Positions 25,648-34,465 of a stretch of 64,000 nt of DNA are shown here, in pieces. The stretch lies in contig NZ_JABMKZ010000025.1 in assembly GCF_013204855.1 (NCBI RefSeq), positions 53,559-117,558 of the forward strand. Direction: 5' to 3'. Made by a program: the position numbers and the translations under genes. The stretch comes from Paenibacillus alba (GTDB lineage Bacteria > Bacillota > Bacilli > Paenibacillales > NBRC-103111). A model generated the notes under the pieces. The model did not search any database and was not told the DNA's origin. It saw only the letters and a list, made by a program, of their open reading frames with translations. The first letter of the stretch is position 1. Every line of letters begins with the position of its first letter.

Positions 25648-27051
25648 TCAAGATTGTGCTAGAACATCTGCGGTTTGCAGGCCACGCACGGACAACTTCT
25701 CTTCCAGCAGCTGCTTGGCTTCCAGCGCTTTTTGCCCAGCTTCTTGCTCTTCTGCTAACTGATTGGCTTGCTCTTGCTGTTCGAGTGTCTCTTCGAGGGC
25801 GAACAATTTCGTAAATAGCTCCAAGGCCTCATCGCCATGACGTTCTCCTGCCATTTCCTTAATGCGGAGAATCGGATCGCGCAGCACTTGATTAACGATG
25901 CTTTTCGTTAATTTGCGAATGACTTTAATTTCACGTTCGTCCAGTTCAGGCAGCTTTTTGAGCATGCTGTCCATCGTCTCTTCATGAATCAAACTTGCTT
26001 TGGCTTGCAGCGCATTGATAACCGGGCTGACACCTAACGTTTTGGTCCATTGTTCAAAAACGCCAATTTCTGTTTCGATCATCGTTTCAATCTTCGCTGC
26101 TTCTTTTTTTCTTTCTTGCAAATGCTTGTCAACAATGTGCTCCAGATCATCAATGTCATAGAGGAACACGTTTGGCAAATCGCTGATTTGCGGATCCAAA
26201 TCGCGCGGCACCGCAATGTCCATCATGAAGAGCGGACGTGATTTTCTCTTTTGCACATGGGATTGCAGGTCATTCTTGGTCAGCACATAGCCCGGTGCTC
26301 CCGTTGAGCTGATAATAATATCGACTTCGGGCAAATGTCCCAGCATATTATCCACAGTACATGGAATGCCATTGAACTTCTCTGCCAATTCCACAGCTCG
26401 TTCAAATGTTCGATTGACAACGATAACTTTGTTAGCCCCATTCGCATACAGATGCTTCACGGTTAACTCGCTCATTTTGCCGGCGCCAATAATCATAACT
26501 GTTTTGTTCACGTAAGAGCCAAATATCCGTTTGCCCAACTCTACCGCAGCATAGCTGACTGAAACCGGGTTATTGCTGATGCCTGTTTCGGAATGCGCTT
26601 TTTTGGCGAGAGTTACCGATTGCTTAAATAAGGTATTGAAATAAGCACCGGTAGCTTTCATTTTCTGAGATGATAAAAAAGCATCTCTGACCTGTCCGAG
26701 GATTTGGGTCTCGCCGATAACCATGGAATCCAACCCGCTTGTGACTCGGAACAAATGATCGATGGCTTTTTCATTTTCGTACGTATATAAATGTTTTTGG
26801 AACTGATCCTTTTCCACTTGGAACCATCTTGAAATGAAATGTGTCAAATAGTGACTGCACAACTGCGGTCGATCCACGACAGCATAGATTTCAGTACGAT
26901 TGCAGGTGGCGACAATTACACATTCCAAGATGCTTTTCGTTTCTTTCAATTCTGCTATTGCCTTCGGTAAATCGGATTCGGAGAAAGCGAATTTCTCTCG
27001 AATTTCTACTGGGGCTGTCCGATAATTCAAGCCGACTGCGATGATATGCAA
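25648..27051 (-). CDS. hemA: Glutamyl-tRNA reductase
   Basis: Reduces glutamyl-tRNA to glutamate-1-semialdehyde, the committed step of C5 heme synthesis. About 467 residues: the catalytic cysteine is in VATCNRTEIYAV near residue 48, SGLDSMVIGETQILGQ marks the active site, and VMIIGAGKMSELTV begins the NADPH domain. A long Glu/Gln/Ala-rich tail extends beyond the dimerisation helices. The start is taken as TTG at 27051 (LHIIAVGLNY), matching MHILVVG-type family starts with AGGTGG about six bases upstream; the GTG at 27060 is the alternative. Confidence 0.95.
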   Translation of the reverse strand: MHIIAVGLNYRTAPVEIREKFAFSESDLPKAIAELKETKSILECVIVATCNRTEIYAVVDRPQLCSHYLTHFISRWFQVEKDQFQKHLYTYENEKAIDHLFRVTSGLDSMVIGETQILGQVRDAFLSSQKMKATGAYFNTLFKQSVTLAKKAHSETGISNNPVSVSYAAVELGKRIFGSYVNKTVMIIGAGKMSELTVKHLYANGANKVIVVNRTFERAVELAEKFNGIPCTVDNMLGHLPEVDIIISSTGAPGYVLTKNDLQSHVQKRKSRPLFMMDIAVPRDLDPQISDLPNVFLYDIDDLEHIVDKHLQERKKEAAKIETMIETEIGVFEQWTKTLGVSPVINALQAKASLIHEETMDSMLKKLPELDEREIKVIRKLTKSIVNQVLRDPILRIKEMAGERHGDEALELFTKLFALEETLEQQEQANQLAEEQEAGQKALEAKQLLEEKLSVRGLQTADVLAQS

Positions 27052-27087
27052 AGGTACCACCTGCCTTTCGATCTATTTCTATGAACC

Positions 27088-27119
27088 ATTATAGCATAGC
27101 AAAACCGGCATTCCGACAA
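27088..27119 (-). promoter_or_regulatory. Probable promoter of the hemA operon (extended -10)
   Basis: On the minus strand TGCTATAAT (TATAAT at 27088-27093, with the upstream TG) forms an extended -10. A TTGTCG at 27114-27119 could be a weak -35, but at 20 bases it is too far for strong use. It lies about 37 bases ahead of the hemA start. Confidence 0.6.
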
Positions 27120-27209
27120 ATTTTTTGTATAATTTATGAATGCTTCTTTCTGCTCGTTAGTTTTCACAGCATTCGTCTCCTATATACCTTCACAGGGTTA
27201 ACAACCTGT

Positions 27210-27746
27210 TTATTGCAGCATTTTCTTGCGTAAAAATTGGGTTAGATCACGATCCAGCTCAGCCAGCTTCGTATTTTGCGAGGAAATGATATCCCCATTG
27301 GAGGCCATCAGCTTTTCATAAATCTCGTACATGCTCTTGTATTTCTGTCCTGCTTCCTTCAACGTCTGCAATTCGTCCGGCTTGAACGGCCGCTCCCCGC
27401 CCACCTGAAGTCGCTGCAGGTACTGTGTGAGCTGAACCATGCTATCGAGCGGAGTCAGATAGTCATTGCCGCCTGCTGCCAGTACAAGGCGTTCATGCGT
27501 GTACCCAGCCGAATACAAGGCCTGCTTGCTTGCCTCCAAGTCATTTGTTGTTTTGCTTTGACCGGCTTCCTCCACATAGCTCTTCAAAAGCTCCATCTGA
27601 AATAACGATACTTGATATAACAGATGTGTGGCATCGTGCTCCTCTTTAGGAGAACCCAGCGTATGTACAAGTTGATACAAAGGCCAAATTATGAGAAAAA
27701 GCACGATGCTGTAGATCACCGTTTTCCTGATTGTTCTCGGTTTCAA
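27210..27746 (-). CDS. Hypothetical membrane-anchored protein
   Basis: 178 residues with one N-terminal transmembrane segment (about 8-27, VIYSIVLFLIIWPLYQLVH) and a helical, charged extracytoplasmic part. I recognise no family. The start is TTG at 27746 with GGGGG seven bases upstream; no ATG lies near the N-terminal helix. It sits alone between speD and the hemA promoter on the same strand. The coding character is good (long frame, membrane topology), but the function is unknown. Confidence 0.7.
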   Translation of the reverse strand: MKPRTIRKTVIYSIVLFLIIWPLYQLVHTLGSPKEEHDATHLLYQVSLFQMELLKSYVEEAGQSKTTNDLEASKQALYSAGYTHERLVLAAGGNDYLTPLDSMVQLTQYLQRLQVGGERPFKPDELQTLKEAGQKYKSMYEIYEKLMASNGDIISSQNTKLAELDRDLTQFLRKKMLQ

Positions 27747-27816
27747 ACCAATCCCCCGCTTCCCTGTTACCTAGACATGTGTCGCAATAACAGTGTATGG
27801 GCAGGAGGACAAACAA

Positions 27817-27842
27817 ATAACCACGGATTTCTCCGTGGTTAT
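27817..27842 (-). terminator. Hairpin after speD
   Basis: ATAACCACGGA and TCCGTGGTTAT pair perfectly around TTTC. The minus-strand downstream sequence is T-rich but broken (TTTGTTTG), so termination may be partial. Confidence 0.7.
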
Positions 27843-27864
27843 CGTTATTGTTATGTGCAGACTC

Positions 27865-28272
27865 TTATTTAACAAGCTCTGCTTGCTTAATTTCAGGAGT
27901 TTCTACTTTCAATTCACCCATTCCGCGAACTAGTTTCTTCGCATAGAATGTTTCTGGTTTCAATACGGATACCATGAAATCAATTGCTAATTGAGGGTCC
28001 ACTGTCTCACCGCAAGTATAACAGTCAAGCGCGGCAAAACCTCTCTCAGGATAAGTATGAATGGAGAGATGACTCTCGGACAACATAACAAGTACAGTTG
28101 CTCCTTGTGGTTCAAATTGCTTGGATTGTACAGATAGTACGGTTGCTCCGCATACCTCGGCAGCTTCTACCATCTGAGCTTGCAGCCAATCTGCATTGTT
28201 CAGAAGTTCGAAATCTACCCCCCAAGTATCTACAGCAACGTGTCTTCCGAAAGTTGAGTATTCTGTTTCCAT
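27865..28272 (-). CDS. speD: S-adenosylmethionine decarboxylase proenzyme
   Basis: 135 residues of the short class Ib SpeD/SpeH type. It self-cleaves in LSESHLSIHTYPE between E66 and S67 to form a pyruvoyl group, and supplies decarboxylated SAM for spermidine synthesis. ALDCYTCG carries the conserved cysteine region. The GGGGGAACC site lies ahead of the ATG at 28272. No spermidine synthase gene lies nearby. Confidence 0.95.
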   Translation of the reverse strand: METEYSTFGRHVAVDTWGVDFELLNNADWLQAQMVEAAEVCGATVLSVQSKQFEPQGATVLVMLSESHLSIHTYPERGFAALDCYTCGETVDPQLAIDFMVSVLKPETFYAKKLVRGMGELKVETPEIKQAELVK

Positions 28273-28421
28273 CTTTCGGTTCCCCCTTCCTAGGAATAAA
28301 ATGTCTGAAAAAAAATTTCATCCGCTAGGACCTACGTCATTCACTTCCCGAGGGTATTATCTCTCGCAACATTCAATGTCCTGAGTGAATCCTGGTTCCT
28401 ATATTGTTTTCAACGAGAATA

Positions 28422-28450
28422 AAAATAACATCTATCGACGAGAAATGCAA
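28422..28450 (-). promoter_or_regulatory. Candidate speD promoter in a 300-base leader
   Basis: On the minus strand TTGCAT (28445-28450) and TATTTT (28422-28427) are 17 bases apart. Each matches consensus at four of six positions, so this is tentative. The rest of the stretch between speD and the next gene (28273-28579) holds only a terminator at 28533-28558; I see no ORF in it. Confidence 0.4.
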
Positions 28451-28532
28451 TAGTTTTTTTTGCCAGTGCCCTTCTTTCGAATGGATGCCACATCTAATGT
28501 ATGTTGAAAAGGCACTTCCGGTTCGCCCAAAC

Positions 28533-28558
28533 AAAAAAGACCCAAGCCTGGGTCTTAA
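28533..28558 (-). terminator. Terminator after the 195-residue hypothetical gene
   Basis: On the minus strand AAGACCCAGG pairs with its complement CTTGGGTCTT and is followed by TTTTTTG. It begins about 20 bases after the stop codon at 28580. Confidence 0.92.
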
Positions 28559-28579
28559 GATTTTAGAGTATATGTGTGG

Positions 28580-29167
28580 TTAAGCCTCCAGTATAAACAA
28601 ACGATGTGTCAGTTCATTGAGGCGAGTATCAATCTGCTGATGTTCTTCAGGCTCTTGCAGCGTATTGCGCATATCAAGAAGATGGTTGATTTGATCATAA
28701 ATCATCTCGATCTCTTGCTCAACTTCTCTCTTCTGGAACATTTGCTGCATGAGGCCAATTGTGTCTCTGTACTCATAAATGACCGTTACTAATTGTCCTT
28801 TGACTTCCTCAATCTTGACGACTGTTCCACGTTCATAATAGTAAACCATCGTATAGCTTGGATAAATCCGGTTTACTGTGGCGCTCCCTTTAAACTCAGA
28901 AACCGCTTTGCGCATTAAATTAGCCATTAGAGTATTGCTTAATCTGCAGGATCCTGTACATTCATATAGGCCCGATTTCTTTTCAAATGAAAGGATGATT
29001 TCTTGACCTGCTCCATCTTGAAAAACAACCTCTTGGTTGCCATTTTCCAAAACTTTCACTTGCAGTGTCACTTGATGATCCACGAACATTTGAAAAAACC
29101 TGAACATCTCGGCTTCTGTTAACTGGAGGCAGGTTTTGACATATTCAGTCGCTAACCTTTGTGCCAT
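28580..29167 (-). CDS. Conserved hypothetical protein (195 aa)
   Basis: A soluble protein beginning MAQRLATEYVKTCLQLTE. The N-terminal two thirds look mixed alpha/beta, and the C-terminal ~55 residues form a Glu-rich amphipathic helical stretch (MFQKREVEQEIEMIYDQI), probably coiled coil. The ATG at 29167 has GAGGGA six bases upstream and is preferred over the frame start at 29194. It is monocistronic with its own terminator, between engB and speD. I cannot assign a function. Confidence 0.8.
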   Translation of the reverse strand: MAQRLATEYVKTCLQLTEAEMFRFFQMFVDHQVTLQVKVLENGNQEVVFQDGAGQEIILSFEKKSGLYECTGSCRLSNTLMANLMRKAVSEFKGSATVNRIYPSYTMVYYYERGTVVKIEEVKGQLVTVIYEYRDTIGLMQQMFQKREVEQEIEMIYDQINHLLDMRNTLQEPEEHQQIDTRLNELTHRLFILEA

Positions 29168-29392
29168 AAAAATCCCTCGATTCTTTGTTTTCAAGCCATT
29201 AACTCTTACCTTGCTTATTATTATACTACATGCGCACTTAATATTCCTGCGTGCAATTCATGATAATCAGCCAAATATTCTGAAAAAACCAAGGAAATAC
29301 GGAATGCCAGCAAATTTTCACCAGAAAACCTCACTATCCCGCGAACTTCTTCTAGATTTTCTCACTCTTTTAACGTCATACTCCTCCTTACA

Positions 29393-29423
29393 CAAAAAAC
29401 CGCCCTCTGAATCAGGACGGTTG
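29393..29423 (-). terminator. Terminator after engB
   Basis: On the minus strand AACCGTCCT and AGGGCGGTT pair around GATTCAG and are followed by TTTTTTG. The hairpin overlaps the last codons and the stop of engB. Confidence 0.88.
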
Positions 29424-30056
29424 TTCTTCGTTTGCAACTTCAATTACTTCTTCTTCAGCCGTGGGCTCGCCATATGCGATAGCTTGTTCCAAAATGCCCC
29501 ATAGCTCGTCTTTGCCAAGTCCAAGCTCCGAGGAGAACATCAAAGGCTGGACGCCTTTATCCATTCCCAGTGTCTCACGCACGATCTTGATGTGCTTCGA
29601 CCATCTGCTCTTCGGAATCTTGTCCGCTTTGGTTGCTATGACAATGACAGGAACATCATTATGCCTCAGCCATTCATACATCGCCTGATCATCTTTGGAA
29701 GGAGGGTGACGCAAGTCCACTAATTGCATGACGAGGCGCAGGGTTTCCCGATTCATCAAATAGCTTTCAATGAATTTGCCCCATTGCTCACGCTTCGTTT
29801 TGGATACTTTGGCATAACCATAACCGGGAAGATCGACAAAATATAAGTCCTGATTAATTTTATAATAGTTTAACGTTTGGGTTTTACCGGGCTGCGAGCT
29901 GGTTCTAGCCAAATTCTTGCGGGAGATCAAACAGTTAATGAGTGAGGATTTCCCGACATTAGAACGCCCTGCCAGAGCAATCTCTGGCAAGGCATCCTCT
30001 GGATATTGGCTAGGTCCAACCGCGCTGATAATAAACTCAGCTTGATTGACTTTCAT
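29412..30056 (-). CDS. engB: Ribosome biogenesis GTPase EngB (YsxC)
   Basis: A 214-residue TRAFAC GTPase needed for 50S assembly. G1 is LAGRSNVGKSSLIN (about residues 28-41), G3 is DLPGYGYAKVS, and G4 is IATKADK (TKAD in place of NKAD, as in this family). An acidic tail follows. It lies 23 bases after lonA on the same strand, the lonA-ysxC pairing of Bacilli; its own ribosome site is weak (GAAAGTAGC), suggesting coupling to lonA. Confidence 0.96.
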   Translation of the reverse strand: MKVNQAEFIISAVGPSQYPEDALPEIALAGRSNVGKSSLINCLISRKNLARTSSQPGKTQTLNYYKINQDLYFVDLPGYGYAKVSKTKREQWGKFIESYLMNRETLRLVMQLVDLRHPPSKDDQAMYEWLRHNDVPVIVIATKADKIPKSRWSKHIKIVRETLGMDKGVQPLMFSSELGLGKDELWGILEQAIAYGEPTAEEEVIEVANEEQPS

Positions 30057-30079
30057 GAATGTTCAGCTACTTTCTATGG

Positions 30080-32425
30080 TTATCCAACGTGAGCGGGAGG
30101 CCTGTTCTTGACAAGCGCATGTTCCAGCACTTGATCCATATGGCTTACTGGAATGAAGGTCATCTCTGCGCGGACACTTTCTGGAATTTCGATAATATCC
30201 TTCTCATTATCCTGAGGCAGCAGGATCGTACGAATGCCGGCCCGATGTGCGGCGAGCGCTTTTTCTTTCAAGCCGCCGATCGGCAGCACGCGGCCGCGAA
30301 GCGTAATCTCGCCAGTCATCGCCACTATGCGCGAGACCGGAATATTCGTCAACGCCGAAATCAAAGCCGTAGCCATCGTAATACCAGCCGATGGACCATC
30401 CTTAGGAATGGCGCCTTCCGGGATATGAATATGAATATCGTTTTTCTCATGGAAATCAGGCGCTATGCCCAGAACATCGGAACGTGAGCGAGTGTAACTG
30501 AAAGCAGCTTGCGCGGATTCCTTCATCACATCACCGAGTTTGCCTGTCAAAGTCAATTTGCCTGTTCCAGGCATCACCGTAACCTCGATGACCAAGGTCT
30601 CTCCGCCGACTTCTGTCCAAGCAAGACCCGTCACAGAACCAATCTGGTCTTTCTCCTCCGCGACGCTGTAACGGAACTTCATAGGCCCTAGATAGTCCTT
30701 CAGGTTCTCTTCCGTAACATGTACAGGTGTTGCAGGGTCTGATACGATCTTCTTCGCTGCTTTGCGATTCACGCCAGCGACTTGTTGTTCCAGGTTGCGA
30801 ACACCAGCCTCACGCGTATACTCGCGTACAATTTTCATTAATGCCGCTTCATCCACAACCAGTTGCTCTTCTTCAAGTCCATGGTCGCGCTTCTGCTTCG
30901 GCAATAGGTACTTCTTCGCAATCTGCAGCTTCTCAATTTCCGTGTAGCCGGGAATATAGAGAACCTCCATCCGATCTAAAAGAGGGCGTGGAATGTTGTG
31001 CACAGCATTCGCCGTCGTCACGAACATCACATTGGATAAGTCAAATGGAACTTCAATGAAATGATCACTAAAAGTGCTGTTCTGCTCGGGATCAAGAACT
31101 TCCAACAAGGCCGATGCCGGATCGCCGCGGAAATCCATGGCCATTTTATCGATCTCATCCAGCAAAAATACCGGATTGTTGGCTCCTGCATTTTTCATTC
31201 CTTGGATGATCCGCCCAGGCATCGCTCCCACATACGTGCGGCGATGGCCGCGAATCTCGGCTTCATCTCTGACTCCGCCAAGCGAGATTCGGATAAATTG
31301 CCGGCCCATGGATCTTGCGATAGAGCGGGCAATGGAGGTTTTCCCAACCCCCGGAGGCCCCACCAGACAAAGGATTGGCCCCTTCAGCTTTTTGACTAGC
31401 TTCTGAACCGCCAAATATTCCAGCACGCGCTCTTTGGGCTTCTCAAGGCCGAAATGATCCTCGTTCAAAATTTCTTCCGCTTTGATCAGATCCAAATCAT
31501 CGTCCGTTTGCTTGCTCCAAGGAAGGGCCAGCAGCCAATCGATATAGTTGCGAATAACGCCGCCTTCCGCAGAAGTCGCAGGCATTTTCTCGAGACGGTC
31601 GATTTCTTTCTCAACCTTCTCGCGAACCTTATCCGGCAGATTAGCTTCGGCCAACTGGCTGCGAAGCTCATCGACTTCGCCAGCCCGGCCTTCCTTATCG
31701 CCAAGCTCCTTCTGGATGGCTTTCATTTGCTCACGAAGGTAGTACTCCTTCTGAGTTTTCTCCATTTGCTTCTTCACACGCTGACTGATCTTGCGTTCCA
31801 ATTCCAGCACTTCTCGCTCATTATTCAAGATATTGAGCATTTTCTCGAGACGCTCTCGCACATCGACCGTCTCCAAAATGTCTTGCTTATCTTTAATTTT
31901 GAGCGATAAATGACTGCATATAACATCGGCTAAACGCCCTGGTTCATCAATATCTGAAACCGCGGCCAGCGTTTCCGGTGTAACCTTTTTCGATAAATTA
32001 ATGTAATTCTCGAATTGGTTCAGCACCGTTCGCATGAGCGCATCGATCTCTGGATCTGTGATCTCCTGCTCTGGCAACTCTTTGGCTGTGACTTCGTAAT
32101 ATTCATCATTCGCAAGGTACTCTACAATCTCAGCACGCAACACGCCTTCCACTAACACACGGATTGTTCCATTTGGCAGCTTCAGCATCTGTCGCACCTT
32201 GGCAATGGTTCCGATGCGATAAATATCCTCTTTGGAAGGTTCTTCGATGTTGATCTCAGATTGAGAGCAGAGGAGAATCATGCTGTCATCCACCATTGCC
32301 CGCTCGAGTGCTTTAACCGATTTTTCCCGCCCTACATCCAGATGTAGCACCATGCTCGGGTAAACCAGCAGTCCCCTTAGAGGCAATAGCGGCAATCTGC
32401 GCACCTTGATTTTTCCGGGTCCCAT
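30080..32425 (-). CDS. lonA: ATP-dependent Lon protease LonA
   Basis: A 781-residue soluble AAA+ serine protease. The N-terminal substrate-binding LON domain starts RRLPLLPLRGLLVYP. Walker A is GPPGVGKTSIARS, Walker B is PVFLLDEIDKM, and the Ser-Lys dyad lies in PKDGPSAGI and LKEKALAAHRAG. The ATG at 32425 (MGPGKIK) is preferred because GGAGG lies eight bases upstream; the ATG at 32440 would put that site inside the gene. It degrades misfolded and regulatory proteins. lonB lies upstream and engB downstream. Confidence 0.97.
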   Translation of the reverse strand: MGPGKIKVRRLPLLPLRGLLVYPSMVLHLDVGREKSVKALERAMVDDSMILLCSQSEINIEEPSKEDIYRIGTIAKVRQMLKLPNGTIRVLVEGVLRAEIVEYLANDEYYEVTAKELPEQEITDPEIDALMRTVLNQFENYINLSKKVTPETLAAVSDIDEPGRLADVICSHLSLKIKDKQDILETVDVRERLEKMLNILNNEREVLELERKISQRVKKQMEKTQKEYYLREQMKAIQKELGDKEGRAGEVDELRSQLAEANLPDKVREKVEKEIDRLEKMPATSAEGGVIRNYIDWLLALPWSKQTDDDLDLIKAEEILNEDHFGLEKPKERVLEYLAVQKLVKKLKGPILCLVGPPGVGKTSIARSIARSMGRQFIRISLGGVRDEAEIRGHRRTYVGAMPGRIIQGMKNAGANNPVFLLDEIDKMAMDFRGDPASALLEVLDPEQNSTFSDHFIEVPFDLSNVMFVTTANAVHNIPRPLLDRMEVLYIPGYTEIEKLQIAKKYLLPKQKRDHGLEEEQLVVDEAALMKIVREYTREAGVRNLEQQVAGVNRKAAKKIVSDPATPVHVTEENLKDYLGPMKFRYSVAEEKDQIGSVTGLAWTEVGGETLVIEVTVMPGTGKLTLTGKLGDVMKESAQAAFSYTRSRSDVLGIAPDFHEKNDIHIHIPEGAIPKDGPSAGITMATALISALTNIPVSRIVAMTGEITLRGRVLPIGGLKEKALAAHRAGIRTILLPQDNEKDIIEIPESVRAEMTFIPVSHMDQVLEHALVKNRPPAHVG

Positions 32426-32450
32426 CCTCTGCACCTCCATATATATGGAT

Positions 32451-32470
32451 CTTTGATTCCAAGATCAAAG
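32451..32470. promoter_or_regulatory. Perfect inverted repeat upstream of lonA (candidate operator)
   Basis: CTTTGAT and ATCAAAG flank six bases (TCCAAG), a perfect 7+6+7 palindrome 26 bases ahead of the lonA start. It does not match the CtsR heptad direct repeat or the HrcA CIRCE element. It could be an operator for an unidentified regulator or a short mRNA stem. Confidence 0.45.
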
Positions 32471-32576
32471 TCTCTCATTTTTGTATCCCTTTGTTGCCCT
32501 TTACATTTTAACAAAACTGCAAACAAAATACCAATCAGCACCTGACGCATGGTGTAAGGTATTTCGAATATCCTCT

Positions 32577-34295
32577 TTAAGAATCAATCGTATGCTGGGA
32601 ATTAGCATGCAAGATCGGCAGCGATGCAGCGGAAACGCCTCTCTCCGTTGCGAAAGGCAGCGGTATGACGTTGTCATGAAGCTCAATGCCAAGCGCAACA
32701 CTCAGCACTTCTTCAATGGAGTCCGCCGCAATAACCTCTACACCAGGCAAATCGGTGAATAGCTCCTGCCAGTTTTCCTTGGGAATGATGACTTTCGTTG
32801 CACCGGCTTGGAAAGCTGCTTCCACCTTAGCTACAACACCGCCAACCGGTTTCACCTTTCCGTGGATGCTCATTTCTCCCGTCATCGCCAGTTTATTATC
32901 GACAGGAATTTTATGTAGCGCAGACGCAATCGCCGTTGCCATCGAAATACCGGCAGATGGACCGTCGATCGGCACGCCGCCAGGGAAATTAATATGCAGA
33001 TCATAATCCGATGTGTTGAATCCAAGCTTGCGAAGGACGGTCAACACGTTCTCCACTGACCCTCGGGCCATACTTTTCCGGCGGATAGTACGCGAGCCTC
33101 CCCCCATTTCCTCTTCATCCACAACACCGGTAATGTTGAACTTGCCTGTTCCCGCTGCAGCAACAGGAATGGCTGTTACTTCAATCTCAAGCAGGGTACC
33201 CAAATTGGGGCCATACACCGCTAACCCGTTCACGAATCCAATTTGAGGCTGGGCAGGAACTTTGCGCTCGGGTCTTGGCGGAATTTGCGATGAATTAACA
33301 ACCCATTCAATGTCTGCCGCTGTAATCTCATCCCGCTTATCCGTCAAAGCAATTCCCGCGGCCAGTTGAATGACATTCACAGCTTCACGGCCATTGGTTG
33401 CATATTTCATGACAACTTGAATGGCTGCCTCACATTTCTTAAATCCAATCTTGTCGAGCGCCTTCCGCGCAATTTCACCCACCTCGTTAGGAAGAAGCGG
33501 ACGGAAAAAGATTTCCAAACAACGCGAACGAATGGCAGGAGGAATCTCGCTAGGCGTGCGAGTCGTAGCCCCGACCAAACGGAAGTCCGCAGGAAGTCCA
33601 TTCTGAAATATATCGTGAATATAGCCTGGAATATTCGTATCTTCGGAGCTATAGTACGCACTCTCGAGAAAGACTTTGCGATCCTCCAGCACTTTTAATA
33701 ATTTGTTCATTTGGGTGGGATGCAATTCACCGATCTCATCGATAAACAAAATACCGCCATGCGCTTTCGTCACAGCTCCCGGTTTAGGCTGGGGAATTCC
33801 AGCGACACCCATCGCGCCTGCTCCCTGATAAATAGGATCATGAACAGAACCGATCAATGGATCAGCGATACCTCTTTCATCAAATCGGGCCGTTGTTGCA
33901 TCAATTTCAGTGAATTTCGAATCCGGCCGGAAAGGCGATTCCTGATTTCTCTTCGCCTCTTCCAAGACGACACGGGCCGCAGCGGTTTTCCCTACACCTG
34001 GAGGGCCATAAATGATCACATGCTGCGGATTCGGACCGCACAAGGCAGCTTTCAGGGCTTTCAGTCCTTCAACCTGCCCAACGATATCCTGCATCGAGGA
34101 AGGTCTTGTTTTTTCCGATAAAGGCTTCGTTAAGGAAATGGATCTCAGCTTTCTCAGCTTCTCCAATTCTTTTCTGGATTCTCTATCGACAGCAGAACGG
34201 TTCGTCTGTTGATTGCGCAGCAAATTCCAGAAATACAACCCGATAACAACAGCAAAAAACACTTGGATTACCATTAGAATGATACTTAAACTCAT
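32577..34295 (-). CDS. lonB: Lon-like ATP-dependent protease LonB (sporulation type)
   Basis: 572 residues, with an N-terminal membrane segment (about 1-22), an AAA+ domain with GPPGVGKTAAAR and GGILFIDEIGEL, and a Lon protease domain with the serine in PIDGPSAGIS and lysine in GGVVAKVEAA. LonB lacks the N-terminal LON domain and acts in the forespore in B. subtilis. The ATG at 34295 is preceded by AAGGAGGG; the frame open to 34451 has no comparable site. The pair lonB-lonA is conserved in Bacilli. Confidence 0.96.
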   Translation of the reverse strand: MSLSIILMVIQVFFAVVIGLYFWNLLRNQQTNRSAVDRESRKELEKLRKLRSISLTKPLSEKTRPSSMQDIVGQVEGLKALKAALCGPNPQHVIIYGPPGVGKTAAARVVLEEAKRNQESPFRPDSKFTEIDATTARFDERGIADPLIGSVHDPIYQGAGAMGVAGIPQPKPGAVTKAHGGILFIDEIGELHPTQMNKLLKVLEDRKVFLESAYYSSEDTNIPGYIHDIFQNGLPADFRLVGATTRTPSEIPPAIRSRCLEIFFRPLLPNEVGEIARKALDKIGFKKCEAAIQVVMKYATNGREAVNVIQLAAGIALTDKRDEITAADIEWVVNSSQIPPRPERKVPAQPQIGFVNGLAVYGPNLGTLLEIEVTAIPVAAAGTGKFNITGVVDEEEMGGGSRTIRRKSMARGSVENVLTVLRKLGFNTSDYDLHINFPGGVPIDGPSAGISMATAIASALHKIPVDNKLAMTGEMSIHGKVKPVGGVVAKVEAAFQAGATKVIIPKENWQELFTDLPGVEVIAADSIEEVLSVALGIELHDNVIPLPFATERGVSAASLPILHANSQHTIDS

Positions 34296-34465
34296 TTTTT
34301 TACCCTCCTTAGAGATTTGCTTCGACAAAACGGTTCTACGATAACATCCATTATTCCCGTGTAAAAGAAGGTTAATCCAATCCATGCAAACTTTTGCAGG
34401 ATGTATGATCCCCCCCTTGCGGAAGAAGGATAAGAGTAGATATTCACGCAAAAGGATGTGGCGTC

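Noticed and set aside
28580..29167. A specific functional name for the 195-residue hypothetical protein
   Set aside because: I see no catalytic or binding motif; any name would rest on vague memory of automatic annotation.
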